Shown: positions 47,615 to 59,647, counted from the first letter of the stretch. The stretch is DNA of 64,000 nt from Bifidobacterium simiiventris (GCF_019331715.1 NZ_JAHBBG010000002.1:62001-126000); one strand, 5' to 3'. The notes: generated by a model from the sequence alone, not told the origin. Program-made: numbers and translations.

Positions 47615-48988
47615 TCAGCCGACGGAGCGCTGGGAGGTTTCGGCGCCGAAGAAGCCGACGATGAGCATCGAGAAGATGGCGATCACGCTGATCGACACGA
47701 AGATCGAGGTCGCGCCGAGCGCGGTGAGCATCCAGCCCACCACCATCGGCATCAACACGTTGAGCAGCTTGGCGATCGCGTTCGCGAGTCCCACGCAACG
47801 GAAGCGGACCTTGGTGGCGAACAGTTCCGGCGCGTACACGGCCACGACCGACGCCATCAGCGTGTACAGGCACATCATGAGCAGGAAGCCGACGATGATC
47901 GCGCCGGCGGTCGAGGTCTGGAACGCGTACGCCATGCCGAACACGCCGGTGAACAGGAACGCGGGCACGATCGTGCGCTTGCGGCCGATGCGGTCGATGA
48001 GCAGGGACCCGATCAGGCAGCCGACCGGGGCGCCGAGCATCATGAGCGTGGACGTGGTCAGCGACGCAGACAGGTTGATGCCGCGCTTGACGAGGATCGT
48101 CGGCACCCACGAGGTGAACGCGTACGAGCACACGTTGGTCGCGCCCACGGCCACGATCGCCACGAGCAGGCAGATGCCGAGCGAACGGCCGCCCGCGTTG
48201 CGGTTCTGCGCGGCCGCGTCGGCGGCGGTGTCGAATGCGGAAGCCGGTTCGGAACCGTTGGCCTCCATTTCCTTGACGATCGCGTCCGCCTCATCGTAGC
48301 GGCCATGCACGGCGAGCCAGCGCGGGGATTCGGGGATGTCGCGGCGCAGCCACCAGATCACGGCGGCCACCACGCCGATGCCGACGAACAGCGGGCGCCA
48401 GCTCCAGCGCGGGATGATGAACGCGCACAGCAGCATGGCGATCGGCACGCCGCAGTTGGCGACGAGTGAGACGATCGCGCACCAGTGGCCGCGGCGGTTC
48501 ATCGGCGCGAACTCGTTGACCATCGCGAAACCGGTCACGATCTCGGCGCCGAGGCCGAGACCCGCGCCGAGACGGCACAGGGAAAGCACGGCCATGTTCG
48601 GAGCGAACGCGCCGAGGAACGTGAAGCCGCCGAACAGCAGCAGGTTGATCTGGTAGGCGGTGCGGCGGCCCTTGAGATCGCCGACGAAGCCGGCCAGCAG
48701 GGAGCCGATGAGCAGGCCGAGGAAGCCGGCCGACATGAACGTCGAATTCTGCTTGACGGTAGACCAGCCGGTGGCCAGCGCGCTGGACGCGACGGCGGAG
48801 CCGATGTACACGTCGATGCTGTCCATCAGCATGCCGGCCGCGACGAGCGCGACGATGCGATGGAACATCGTGGTTTCATGGGCGCGATCCACGCGCGAGA
48901 TGATGTCCTGCACTTGTGCCGGATCCGCGGTTGCCTCGCTGGTGCGGGCGGCCGCGGCGGCGGAAATCTGCTGTTCTGCAGCAGTCAT
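47615..48988 (-). CDS. MFS transporter, sugar/aromatic-acid porter type
   Basis: A 457-residue major facilitator with 12 predicted helices. After TM2 comes the signature GDLKGRRTAYQ, and after TM8 the repeat DRIGRKRTIV. A conserved acidic site in TM1 (DSIDVYIG) and RRDIPESPRWL between TM6 and TM7 point to the metabolite:H+ or sugar porter branch, where PESPRWL is a hallmark. The substrate cannot be told. The ATG at 48988 has AGAGG upstream at 10 nt. A TTG three codons earlier is less likely. Confidence 0.9.
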   Translation of the reverse strand: MTAAEQQISAAAAARTSEATADPAQVQDIISRVDRAHETTMFHRIVALVAAGMLMDSIDVYIGSAVASSALATGWSTVKQNSTFMSAGFLGLLIGSLLAGFVGDLKGRRTAYQINLLLFGGFTFLGAFAPNMAVLSLCRLGAGLGLGAEIVTGFAMVNEFAPMNRRGHWCAIVSLVANCGVPIAMLLCAFIIPRWSWRPLFVGIGVVAAVIWWLRRDIPESPRWLAVHGRYDEADAIVKEMEANGSEPASAFDTAADAAAQNRNAGGRSLGICLLVAIVAVGATNVCSYAFTSWVPTILVKRGINLSASLTTSTLMMLGAPVGCLIGSLLIDRIGRKRTIVPAFLFTGVFGMAYAFQTSTAGAIIVGFLLMMCLYTLMASVVAVYAPELFATKVRFRCVGLANAIAKLLNVLMPMVVGWMLTALGATSIFVSISVIAIFSMLIVGFFGAETSQRSVG

Positions 48989-49184
48989 GATCTTCAAACC
49001 TCTACTTGGGAATCTTGGCTGGTCGATCGGCGTCCTAACGATCCCATTGTGTGGGATGCGCGGTGTGCGCGAAAACCGGCCTTGAACCCGGAACGCCCGC
49101 CTATTGTGTAGGCGAGCGTTGTCCTTGTCGATAGATTAGGTTTGTGTGCGCCGGATGCCCGGGAACGGTCACATAGTGGACGGA

Positions 49185-49556
49185 TCAGGCGTTCTTGCCT
49201 AGAATCTCGTCGACGATCTTGGGCTTTTCCGTGAGCTGGCCGGTGAATCCGGGGCGGATATCCATATGCAGCACGAGGCTCGTGCGGTATCCCTGCTCGG
49301 CGAGCTTCTTGGCGGCCTCGCCGGCGACGTGCAGCACCTCGTCAAGATCGCCCTCGACATCGGTGAACAGCGCGTTGGTCTCCTGAGACAGACCGGATTC
49401 GCGGATCACCTGAATGGCCTGGGCCACGTACGGCGAGACCTCGGAGCCAGCGCCGGAGACGGACACCTGAATCGCGGCGACCGTGTTGAGGTAGGGCTTG
49501 CCGGTCTTCGGGTCGATGGGGACTTCCTGCTTGACGGCATTGCGATCAATAGGCAT
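49185..49556 (-). CDS. Thiamine-binding protein, MTH1187/YkoF type
   Basis: A 123-residue protein with the small alpha/beta fold of the MTH1187/thiamine-binding (DUF77) family: a strand with AAIQVSVSGAGSEVSPYVAQAIQVI, then TNALFTDVEGDLDEVLH and a C-terminal helix. Related YkoF domains bind thiamine or HMP. It is the last gene of the thi operon, which supports a role in HMP or thiamine handling. AAAGGAG precedes the ATG at 49556. The 133-nt gap from thiD holds a hairpin at 49666. Confidence 0.88.
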   Translation of the reverse strand: MPIDRNAVKQEVPIDPKTGKPYLNTVAAIQVSVSGAGSEVSPYVAQAIQVIRESGLSQETNALFTDVEGDLDEVLHVAGEAAKKLAEQGYRTSLVLHMDIRPGFTGQLTEKPKIVDEILGKNA

Positions 49557-49665
49557 GATGGTTGCTCCTTTGTGTTCAACGGCTCGGTCCTGCAATTACG
49601 GACGCGCCGTTGGCGCGGCGGATTTTTGCCTTCGTTCGGCTTTCGCCTCGCTCAGGGCTCGCCTA

Positions 49666-49688
49666 CAGGAAGCCCACAGGGCTTCCTG
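49666..49688 (-). repeat. Hairpin after thiD
   Basis: CAGGAAGCCC and its perfect complement around a 3-nt loop, just beyond the thiD stop. No U-tract on the minus strand. Confidence 0.6.
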
Positions 49689-49689
49689 C

Positions 49690-50556
49690 TTAACGGCTCG
49701 CCCATGCGTGGTCCATCGGGCCGGAACCGTGGCCGAGATTGAGTTGGGCATTGAGCGCGCCGGTCAGATAGTTCTTGGCGTGCCGGATCGCGTCGGGCAG
49801 CAGCTCGCCTTTGGCGAGGTTCGCGGCGATGGCCGACGACAGCGTGCACCCGGTGCCATGCGTGTTCGGATTATCGACGCGCGTACCCGGGAACCATGTC
49901 GCGGTGCAGTCCGGTCCGACCAGCAGATCGTTCGCGTCGGTCACGCCGTGCCCGCCCTTGACGAGTACCGCGCAGCCATATCGGCCGGCCACGGTGCGGC
50001 CGGCCTGTTCCATCGCGGCATGCGCGTCATCGGCCTGTGCGAGCGGCGAGACGGCAGGGGAGAACCATTGCGCGGTGTCGAGCGCGGCGGACTGATGCTG
50101 GATCAATCCGACCAGCTCCTCGGTTTCGGGGATGTTCGGCGTGACCAGCGTCGCCAGCGGGAACAGCCGTTCGGTGAGGGCCGCGATCGCGTCATCGTCG
50201 ATGAGCTTCGCGCCGGACGTGGCGACCATGACCGGGTCGAGCACGATGTTGCGCGCGTGATGCGCGGCGAGACGGTCGGCGATCGTCTCGATGATCCCGG
50301 CCGACGAGACCATGCCGATTTTGACGGCCGCCGGCGGGATGTCCGCGAACACCGCGTCGATCTGCGCGGCGACCATGCTCGCCGGCACGTTCTCGACCGC
50401 GGTGACGCCCATCGTGTTCTGCGCGGTGATCGCCGTGATCGCGGACATGCCGAACACGCCGTTGGCGAGCATGGTCTTGAGATCGGCCTGCATGCCCGCC
50501 CCGCCGGACGAATCCGACCCGGAGATCGCCAGTACGGCGGGAAGCGTGGTGGGCAT
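49690..50556 (-). CDS. thiD: Hydroxymethylpyrimidine (phosphate) kinase
   Basis: A 288-residue kinase that phosphorylates HMP and HMP-phosphate for thiamine synthesis. It has the ribokinase-fold motif GSDSSGGAGMQAD near the N-terminus, VLDPVMVATSG in the middle and the anion-hole DNPNTHGTGCTLSSA near the C-terminus. The ATG at 50556 follows AAAGGAAC six bases upstream. It sits 29 bases after thiE-thiC, in the order thiM, thiE-thiC, thiD. Its product HMP-PP is joined to the thiazole phosphate by the ThiE domain encoded upstream. Confidence 0.96.
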   Translation of the reverse strand: MPTTLPAVLAISGSDSSGGAGMQADLKTMLANGVFGMSAITAITAQNTMGVTAVENVPASMVAAQIDAVFADIPPAAVKIGMVSSAGIIETIADRLAAHHARNIVLDPVMVATSGAKLIDDDAIAALTERLFPLATLVTPNIPETEELVGLIQHQSAALDTAQWFSPAVSPLAQADDAHAAMEQAGRTVAGRYGCAVLVKGGHGVTDANDLLVGPDCTATWFPGTRVDNPNTHGTGCTLSSAIAANLAKGELLPDAIRHAKNYLTGALNAQLNLGHGSGPMDHAWASR

Positions 50557-50585
50557 GCAAGTTCCTTTCTGTTGATGGATACGGG

Positions 50586-53246
<2,661 letters not shown>

Positions 53247-53291
53247 TTAATAGGAAAGTCTTGGTTGATGTTGGATTGGTGCTGGCGGAGC

Positions 53292-53343
53292 CTTGGCTCC
53301 CTCGGCTGAGGGAGCTGGCAGCCGAAGGCTGACTGAGGGAGCG
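53292..53343 (+). repeat. REP-type repeat, type 2, in the thiM/thiC gap
   Basis: A single unit: TTGGCTCCCTC-n-GAGGGAGCT followed by a small GCAGCCGAAGGCTG hairpin and TGAGGGAGC. It is the same unit as the inverted pair at 56146. It lies in the 161-nt gap between thiM and thiE-thiC. Confidence 0.75.
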
Positions 53344-53386
53344 TAGATGGTGTGACCTTGATCTGTTTCTGACTGCCGGAATGCCG

Positions 53387-54382
53387 TTACCCCGTCACGA
53401 TCGCGGAACCCGCCACCTGTGCGGGCGTGAGGTTCCACAACGCATCGAGGAAGTGCGGCTGGAACGTGCCCGGGCCGTCCGACTTCGCCTCGGCGATCTC
53501 GCCGGCGCGGTTGAACAGCAGCGAGGCTGCCAGCGCGGCCGTCAGTGGTTCGGCGACCGCTAGGTACGTCGCGGTCACGCCGCCCAGCGAGCAGCCGGCA
53601 CCGGTGATCTTCGCCATCAGCGCGCTGCCGCCCGGCAGGCGGTAGACCTGCTCGCCGTCGGTCACGAGATCGACCTTGCCGGACACGGCCACCGCCGCCG
53701 TGCCGTGCGGCGCGGATCGAGCGAGGAACGCCGCCAGCGTCTTCGCCGGTTCGACCGCCGCATCAACCTCGTCCACCGACTCCACGCCGGCCGGCCGGCT
53801 CGCCTCGTCGGGGGAGACCAGTCCCCACATGGTCGCCAGCGCGATGATCTCGGACGCGTTGCCGCGCACGATCGTCGGGGGAGCGGCGCGGAATGAGCGC
53901 AGGATCTCCGTGCGGGTCTTGCCGATGCCGGCCGCGACCGGGTCGAGCACCCACGGGTGGCCGGACTTGCGGAACGCGCGGGCGATCTGCGGCAGCGCAT
54001 CCTTGTAGAACGGCAGCAGCGTACCGACGTTGATGTAGTCCGCGCCCGAAATCGACGCGGTGTCGATCACGTCGTCCGGCAGGAAGCTCATCGCCGCGGT
54101 GCCGCCGGCCGCGAGCTGCGCGTTCGCGACGAGGTTGATCGTCACGAAATTGGTGAACGACTGCGCCAGCGGCGTACGTTCCCTGACATCGTGCACGGCC
54201 TGTGCGATGCGCTCGCGCAGATCGGCCAGATCGGTCGGTTCGGTGGCGGTTTGATCGATGCCGGCCTGATCACAGACGGAATGGTCGATGTCGGACCGAC
54301 CGGCATCTGACTGATCGGTGCCTGATTGATCGGCGCAACCGCAACAATGCGACTGCGTGTCGGTATGCGAATCTTCGCTCAT
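53387..54382 (-). CDS. thiM: Hydroxyethylthiazole kinase
   Basis: A 331-residue kinase that salvages thiazole alcohol for thiamine synthesis. The conserved core starts at about 75 (THEISTFV-like region read here as [18 protein letters not shown]). The ATP/anion site GAGCSLGGV lies at about 262-270. The N-terminal 50 residues are an unusual Asp/Gln/Thr/Cys-rich extension ([11 protein letters not shown]) not typical of ThiM. It may bind metal or be disordered. The ATG at 54382 has GGGAG from the riboswitch 3' end as its ribosome-binding site. It is the first gene of the thi operon. Confidence 0.93.
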   Translation of the reverse strand: MSEDSHTDTQSHCCGCADQSGTDQSDAGRSDIDHSVCDQAGIDQTATEPTDLADLRERIAQAVHDVRERTPLAQSFTNFVTINLVANAQLAAGGTAAMSFLPDDVIDTASISGADYINVGTLLPFYKDALPQIARAFRKSGHPWVLDPVAAGIGKTRTEILRSFRAAPPTIVRGNASEIIALATMWGLVSPDEASRPAGVESVDEVDAAVEPAKTLAAFLARSAPHGTAAVAVSGKVDLVTDGEQVYRLPGGSALMAKITGAGCSLGGVTATYLAVAEPLTAALAASLLFNRAGEIAEAKSDGPGTFQPHFLDALWNLTPAQVAGSAIVTG

Positions 54383-54390
54383 ATCGCTGC

Positions 54391-54475
54391 TCCCTACGAT
54401 GGTCTTAACCAACAGGTTCTAAGGGTCAGGCTCGCGCCTCTCTCAACCCGCCGCACCGGCCGGGTTCCCCTGCAT
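54391..54475 (-). promoter_or_regulatory. TPP riboswitch (THI element)
   Basis: On the minus strand the conserved blocks GGTTGAGAG, GACCCTTAGAACCTGTTGG and TTAAGACCATCGTAGGGA appear in order. The final CGTAGGGA contains the thiM Shine-Dalgarno, 9 nt from its ATG. TPP binding would hide it and stop translation. Confidence 0.92.
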
Positions 54476-54594
54476 TACGCTCCCGACGCTATGCCCCAAC
54501 ATGGACATATCCCCGTTCTTTCGTGTCCTTCCTCTGGCGTTTCTTGCCCGCCTGTGGTATTAAGGCGCTCCTTATATCACTGTCACGCTGTGCC

Positions 54595-54600
54595 TATAGA
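54595..54600 (+). promoter_or_regulatory. Candidate -10 box of glyS
   Basis: TATAGA, about 50 nt before the GTG start. The -35 is weak (TTATAT at 17 bp). No T-box structure is apparent. Confidence 0.4.
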
Positions 54601-54649
54601 CTCGGGAACGCTAACTAGTCCCCAAACCGTTCAAACCAGAAGGTGCATT

Positions 54650-56125
54650 GTGGCTGTATCCAAACTCGATGAAGTCGTGTCCCTCGCGAAGCGTCGCGGG
54701 TTCGTGTTCCCCGCCGGAGAAATCTACGGCGGCACCCGTTCCGCGTGGGATTACGGTCCGCTCGGCGTCGCGCTGAAGGACAATATCAAGCGCGAATGGT
54801 GGCGTTCGATGGTCGTCACCCGTGGCGACGTGGTGGGCGTGGATACGTCCATCATCCTGCCGACCCCGGTGTGGGTCGCCTCTGGCCACGTGGCTGTGTT
54901 CAACGACCCGCTGGTCGAGTGCCTCAACTGCCACAAGCGCAACCGCGCCGACAAGCTGCAGGAGTCCTACGCCGAGAAACACGGCGACAAGCTGCCCGAG
55001 AACGGCATGGCCGACATCGTGTGCCCCGACTGTGGCACCCGCGGCAAGTGGACCGAACCGCGCGACTTCAACATGATGCTGCGCACGCACCTCGGCCCGG
55101 TCGAGGACGAGAACAGCCTGCACTACCTGCGCCCGGAGACCGCGCAGGGCATCTTCGTGGACTTCAAGAACGTCATGACCTCGTCTCGTTCCAAGCCGCC
55201 GTTCGGCATCGCCAACATGGGCAAGTCCTTCCGTAATGAGATCACGCCGGGCAACTTCATCTTCCGCACCCGCGAGTTCGAGCAGATGGAGATGGAGTTC
55301 TTCGTCGAGCCGGGCACCGACGAGGACTGGCACCAGTACTGGATCGACGCGCGCACCCAGTGGTACCTCGACCTCGGCGTCAAGCCGGAGAACCTGCGCC
55401 ACTACGAGCATCCGAAGGACAAGCTCGCCCACTATTCGAAGCGCACCGTCGACATCGAATACAAGTTCGGCTTCCAGGGCTCTGACTGGGGCGAGCTCGA
55501 GGGCATCGCGAACCGCACCGACTTCGACCTGTCGGCGCACGCCAAGCACTCCGGCGAGGACCTGAGCTACTTCAACCAGGCCACCGGCGAGAAGTACGTG
55601 CCGTACGTCATCGAGCCGGCCGCCGGCTTGACCCGCTCCCTCATGTGCTTCCTCGTGGACGCGTACGACGTGGACGAGGCCCCGAACACCAAGGGCGGCG
55701 TCGACAAGCGCACCGTGCTGCGCCTCGACCCGCGTCTGGCCCCGATCAAGGCCGCCGTGCTGCCGCTGAGCAAGAAGCCCGAGCTGCAGACCGTCGCGCA
55801 GAACCTCGCGTCCGACCTGCGCCAGCACGAGTGGATGATCGACTACGACGAGGCCGGCGCGATCGGCCGCCGCTACCGCCGCGAGGACGAGATCGGCACC
55901 CCGCTGTGCATCACCGTCGACTTCGACACGCTCGACGACCAGGCTGTGACGATCCGCGACCGCGACACCATGAACCAGGAGCGCATCTCCCTGGACAAGG
56001 TCGCCGAGTACGTCGACGCCCGCATCGGCGAGAAGCGCACGCACGTGCCGCAAAAGCCGGTCGCGATGGGCGGCGAGGCTTGGCCGGACTCCGTGAAGAT
56101 CAACGAGGCCGGCGGCCTGTACTGA
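54650..56125 (+). CDS. glyS: Glycyl-tRNA synthetase, single-chain (alpha2) type
   Basis: A 491-residue class II synthetase that makes glycyl-tRNA. It starts at a GTG (54650), with AGAAGG seven bases upstream. The class II core is seen in [25 protein letters not shown]-like [13 protein letters not shown] and motif 2 [20 protein letters not shown] zinc-finger insertion (ECLNCHKRN then [12 protein letters not shown]) holds four Cys. The length and single chain are those of the actinobacterial and eukaryotic type, not the bacterial alpha2-beta2 type. An earlier in-frame stretch lies in the thiM riboswitch region and was excluded. Confidence 0.97.
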   Translation: MAVSKLDEVVSLAKRRGFVFPAGEIYGGTRSAWDYGPLGVALKDNIKREWWRSMVVTRGDVVGVDTSIILPTPVWVASGHVAVFNDPLVECLNCHKRNRADKLQESYAEKHGDKLPENGMADIVCPDCGTRGKWTEPRDFNMMLRTHLGPVEDENSLHYLRPETAQGIFVDFKNVMTSSRSKPPFGIANMGKSFRNEITPGNFIFRTREFEQMEMEFFVEPGTDEDWHQYWIDARTQWYLDLGVKPENLRHYEHPKDKLAHYSKRTVDIEYKFGFQGSDWGELEGIANRTDFDLSAHAKHSGEDLSYFNQATGEKYVPYVIEPAAGLTRSLMCFLVDAYDVDEAPNTKGGVDKRTVLRLDPRLAPIKAAVLPLSKKPELQTVAQNLASDLRQHEWMIDYDEAGAIGRRYRREDEIGTPLCITVDFDTLDDQAVTIRDRDTMNQERISLDKVAEYVDARIGEKRTHVPQKPVAMGGEAWPDSVKINEAGGLY

Positions 56126-56145
56126 TCCGCTGTTCGCCGAGCGGA

Positions 56146-56268
56146 CCTCGGCCCCCTCTGATGAGGGGGCTCCCGGCGAAGCCGGGTGGGGGAGGGAAGA
56201 AGCCATAACGCCGATCTCTCCCCCAGTCATCCTGCGGATGACAGCCCTCTCAGCAGAGGGGGCCAAGT
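56146..56268. repeat. REP-type repeat, type 2, inverted pair
   Basis: Two units facing each other: GGCCCCCTC...GGGGGAG (56151-56194) and its relative on the other strand (56218-56266), separated by about 23 nt. Each unit contains its own small hairpin. It sits between glyS and the dus gene. Confidence 0.8.
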
Positions 56269-56328
56269 GCGTTATTGACCTTTGTATTCGATCCGGAACC
56301 TATTCCATCAGATGAGGGACAACATATC

Positions 56329-57612
56329 GTGACGAACAAGGATGCTGAAACCGTGCTCACGGCGCGTGACCGCGAGCGACTCGACCCGCGCGGCGACATG
56401 GCCGCGGCTGCGGGCGACGGATCGTCGCAGCCGGCGGCCGAGCCGTCCTCGTCGGTCTCGCCGGTGACGATCGCGCCGGTCAGGCTCGGCCCGATCACCG
56501 TGCCCACTCCGGTCGTGCTCTCGCCGATGGCCGGGGTCACTAACTGGCCGTTCCGCGTGATCTGCGAGGAATATGGTCCCGACGGCCTGTACGTGGCCGA
56601 AATGATCACCGCCCGCGCGCTCGTCGCCCGCAATCCGAAGGCGCTGCGCCTGTGTCAGTTCGCGCCGAGCGAGAAGATCCGCTCGCTGCAGCTGTACGGC
56701 GTCAACCCGGCCATCGTCGAACAGGCCGCGCACATCGTCGTCGACGAGCACATGGCCGACCACGTTGACCTCAACTTCGGTTGCCCGGTGCCCAAGGTCA
56801 CCCGTCGCGGCGGCGGCTCGGCCCTGCCGTGGAAGACCGACCTGTTCCGCGAGATCATCCAGCGCGTCGTCAAGGTGTGCGGCGAGGCGAACATCCCTGT
56901 CACCGCGAAGATCCGCGTCGGCATCGACCACGAGCACGAGACGTTCATGGAGGCCGGACACATTGCGCAGGAGGAGGGCTGCGCGGCAGTGACGCTGCAC
57001 GCGCGCACCACCGCCGAATACTACGGCGGACACTCCGACTGGAGCCGCATCGGCGAGCTGGTCGAGGCACTCGACATCCCCGTGTTCGGCAACGGCGACA
57101 TCTGGGGTGCGGACGATGCGCTCGAAATGGTGCGCGAGACCGGCTGTGCGGGTGTCGCGATCGGCCGCGGCTGCCAGGGCCGGCCGTGGCTGTTCGCCGA
57201 CATCAAGCATGCGTTCGCGGGTGACGATATCCGCGTCAATCCGACGCTCGGCGAGGTCTGCGGCGTGATCGAACGTCACGCCGAGCTCCTGACTGAGTTC
57301 TACGACGGCGATGAACGCATGGCTGTGCACGACCTGCGCAAGCATATCGCCTGGTATCTCAAGGGATTCCCGGTCGGCGGCTCCACGCGCAAGGCGTTCA
57401 TGGAATGCGAAAGCCTTGACGACGTGCGCCGCGAGATCGGTCGTCTCGACCCGGCGATGACGTTCCCGGAGCGTGTCAAGGACAAGCCGCGCGGCCGCGT
57501 GCGGTTCGCCAAGAAAGTGCACCTGCCGTACGGCTGGCTGGACTCGCGCGAGACGACCCACGAGCAGCGCGAGACGTTGTTCGGGGACGATCCGATGGAC
57601 GCCAGCTACTGA
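56329..57612 (+). CDS. dusB: tRNA-dihydrouridine synthase
   Basis: A 427-residue FMN-dependent enzyme that reduces uridine in tRNA. It has the N-terminal loop LSPMAGVTNWPFR, the catalytic LNFGCPVPK with C152, the FMN-binding HARTTAEYYGG and GNGDIW strands, and the C-terminal GRGCQGRPWLF. The class (DusB-like) is inferred from the overall pattern. A GTG at 56329 with GAGGG 10 nt upstream was chosen. A TTG at 56275 is in frame but lies at the edge of the REP repeat. About 45 extra N-terminal residues are Ala/Ser-rich. Confidence 0.92.
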   Translation: MTNKDAETVLTARDRERLDPRGDMAAAAGDGSSQPAAEPSSSVSPVTIAPVRLGPITVPTPVVLSPMAGVTNWPFRVICEEYGPDGLYVAEMITARALVARNPKALRLCQFAPSEKIRSLQLYGVNPAIVEQAAHIVVDEHMADHVDLNFGCPVPKVTRRGGGSALPWKTDLFREIIQRVVKVCGEANIPVTAKIRVGIDHEHETFMEAGHIAQEEGCAAVTLHARTTAEYYGGHSDWSRIGELVEALDIPVFGNGDIWGADDALEMVRETGCAGVAIGRGCQGRPWLFADIKHAFAGDDIRVNPTLGEVCGVIERHAELLTEFYDGDERMAVHDLRKHIAWYLKGFPVGGSTRKAFMECESLDDVRREIGRLDPAMTFPERVKDKPRGRVRFAKKVHLPYGWLDSRETTHEQRETLFGDDPMDASY

Positions 57613-57776
57613 CGGGGATGGCAGCCTTGTGGTGACGTCCCCGGCGAGTATCGTGTGAGATTGCGAAAGAATGGTGTATTCCGTGCGCGAAACGCCGATA
57701 CACGCTGAGAAAAGTGCCCTCTTTATCAGGGGTTCTGCGATACAGTTATGCGTAACCGTGTGAGTGACAGGAGACA

Positions 57777-59045
57777 ATGGTGAGCGAAATCGCCCAGAAC
57801 GAGCAGCTTAGCGACAAGATCAACATCAAGGTCGTCGGCGTCGGTGGTGCGGGTGGCAATGCAGTCAACCGCATGATCGCCGAAGGACTGCAGAACGTCG
57901 AATTCGTGGCGGTGAACACCGACGCGAAGGATTTGCTGCGTTCGGACGCCGATGTGAAGATCTCCCTCACCGATAACACCAGCCGTGGTCTCGGCGCGGG
58001 CGCCGATCCCGAGAAGGGCGCCAAGGCCGCGCAGGATCACCAGTCCGACATCGAGGAGTCGCTCAAGGGCGCCGACATGGTGTTCGTGACCTGCGGCGAA
58101 GGCGGCGGCACCGGCACCGGCGCCAGCCCGATCGTCGCCAAGGCCGCGCATCAGCAGGGCGCGCTCACCATCGCCGTCGTCACCCGCCCGTTCTCGTTCG
58201 AAGGTCCGCGCCGCTCTGCGTCCGCGAACCTCGGCATCGAGAACCTGCGTAAGGAAGTCGACGCGCTCATCGTTATCCCCAACGACCGTCTGCTGGAACT
58301 CGCCGACCGCAACATGAGCATCGTGGACGCGTTCAAGACCGCCGACAGCGCCCTGCTCGCCGGCGTGCAGGGCATCACCGACCTGATCGCGGCCAACTCG
58401 TACATCCACGTCGATTTCGCCGACGTCAACACCATCCTTCGTGGCGCGGGTACCGCGCTGTTCGGCATCGGTTCGGCCCGCGGGGAGGATCGTGCCACGC
58501 AGGCGGCCGAGATCGCCATCAGCTCGCCGCTGCTCGAGGAGAGCATCGAGGGTGCGCATGGCGTGCTCATCAATATCTGCGGCCCGACCGACCTGGGCAT
58601 TCAGGAGGCCGCGGCGGCCGTTGAACTCGTGCGCAAGGCCATCCATCCTGAGGCGCAGATCATCTGGGGACAGTCGCTCGACGACGCGTTTGGCGACGAG
58701 GTGCGCGTCACCGTCATCGCGGCCGGTTTCGGTCCCAAGACCAAGAACGGCGATCAGGACGCGCCTTCGGCCGCGGCCCCGATCATCGTCCAGTCTGCCG
58801 CCGCGCAGCCCTCTTCCACGCCGGCCGCCGCGCAGCCCAATCAGAGCGCACCGGTTCAGCCGCAGCCCGCAGCACAGCAGTACCAGCAGCCTGCCGTCCA
58901 GCAGGCGACGCCGGTCGTCCCGTTGCAGCAGTATGCACAGCCGGCCAACTCCACCCCGCAGCACTCCTTCGACGAGACGTCGGAGCATGAAGTGGTGTCC
59001 TCCAACGACCCGGGCGATCTCGACATCCCGGATTTCCTTCGCTGA
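57777..59045 (+). CDS. ftsZ: Cell division protein FtsZ
   Basis: The 422-residue tubulin-like GTPase that forms the division ring. GTP-binding motifs GVGGAGGNAVN (about 17-27) and GEGGGTGTGASP (tubulin signature) are present, as is NxxxxD. The C-terminal linker (about 325-405) is Gln/Pro/Ala-rich and ends in the conserved DLDIPDFLR peptide, which binds FtsA/SepF partners. Actinobacteria lack FtsA, so SepF, encoded next, is the expected anchor. AGGAG precedes the ATG at 57777. A TACAGT at 57741 may be the -10 box. Confidence 0.98.
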   Translation: MVSEIAQNEQLSDKINIKVVGVGGAGGNAVNRMIAEGLQNVEFVAVNTDAKDLLRSDADVKISLTDNTSRGLGAGADPEKGAKAAQDHQSDIEESLKGADMVFVTCGEGGGTGTGASPIVAKAAHQQGALTIAVVTRPFSFEGPRRSASANLGIENLRKEVDALIVIPNDRLLELADRNMSIVDAFKTADSALLAGVQGITDLIAANSYIHVDFADVNTILRGAGTALFGIGSARGEDRATQAAEIAISSPLLEESIEGAHGVLINICGPTDLGIQEAAAAVELVRKAIHPEAQIIWGQSLDDAFGDEVRVTVIAAGFGPKTKNGDQDAPSAAAPIIVQSAAAQPSSTPAAAQPNQSAPVQPQPAAQQYQQPAVQQATPVVPLQQYAQPANSTPQHSFDETSEHEVVSSNDPGDLDIPDFLR

Positions 59046-59088
59046 ACCGATTGAGTCGAGACGCCGAGCCTGATTGAAAGGAATCCTC

Positions 59089-59574
59089 ATGGCAGGGTTT
59101 ATGAAGAACGCAATGTCCTATCTGGGCATGACGGATGTGGTGGACGACGATGATCAGTACGAAGACGAGCCGGCCGAGGACGCCACGTTCGATTCCGATC
59201 ATTCCGTCACGCCGATGACTTCCGGTGCGGCGTCCGCTGCGAGCCAGTCCTCCGGCACTCAGACGACGCGTGAGTCGAATCCGTTCCAGAGCCGTGTGAC
59301 GCGCATCACCACCATCCATCCGAAAACCTATGACGATGCGCAGCTCGTCGGCCGCGCCCTGCGTGACGGCGTTCCCGTGGTGCTGAACCTGACGGGGGTT
59401 CCCGAGGCGGTGGCGTATCGCATCGTCGATTTCTCGGCGGGTGTGGTGTTCGGCGTGCGCGGTTCGATCGAGCGGGTCACGCCGCGCGTTTTCCTGCTCA
59501 GCCCGGCGCAGGTCAATATCAAGGTCGAGGAACCGCAGGCCCCGGCCTCGTCTCACGACCTGTTCTCCGACTGA
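59089..59574 (+). CDS. sepF: Cell division protein SepF
   Basis: A 161-residue protein that anchors FtsZ to the membrane in actinobacteria. The N-terminal amphipathic peptide MAGFMKNAMSYLGM binds membrane. A flexible acidic/Ser-Thr linker (about 17-70) follows. The SepF core has ITTIHPKTYDDAQLVGRALRDG and a glycine-rich RIVDFSAGVVFGVRG segment, and the protein ends with SHDLFSD. GAAAGGA precedes the ATG at 59089. It is 43 nt after ftsZ and likely co-transcribed with it. Confidence 0.96.
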   Translation: MAGFMKNAMSYLGMTDVVDDDDQYEDEPAEDATFDSDHSVTPMTSGAASAASQSSGTQTTRESNPFQSRVTRITTIHPKTYDDAQLVGRALRDGVPVVLNLTGVPEAVAYRIVDFSAGVVFGVRGSIERVTPRVFLLSPAQVNIKVEEPQAPASSHDLFSD

Positions 59575-59610
59575 CGCTCTGTTTCCCGGCGAACGATCAG
59601 TTCGCGTTCA

Positions 59611-59647
59611 GCATGCCCCCAGCCTGCCTGATAGGCTGGGGGCATGC
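59611..59647 (+). promoter_or_regulatory. Hairpin covering the yggT start codon
   Basis: Perfect 15-bp arms (GCATGCCCCCAGCCT and complement) with a 7-nt loop. The 3' arm contains the GGGGGC ribosome-binding site and the ATG of yggT, so an RNA with this structure would hide both. It could also end the sepF transcript. Confidence 0.7.

Noticed and set aside
54480..54649. A T-box leader for glyS
   Set aside because: No TGGNACCGCG-type antiterminator core is visible, and actinobacterial T-boxes are mostly found at ileS.
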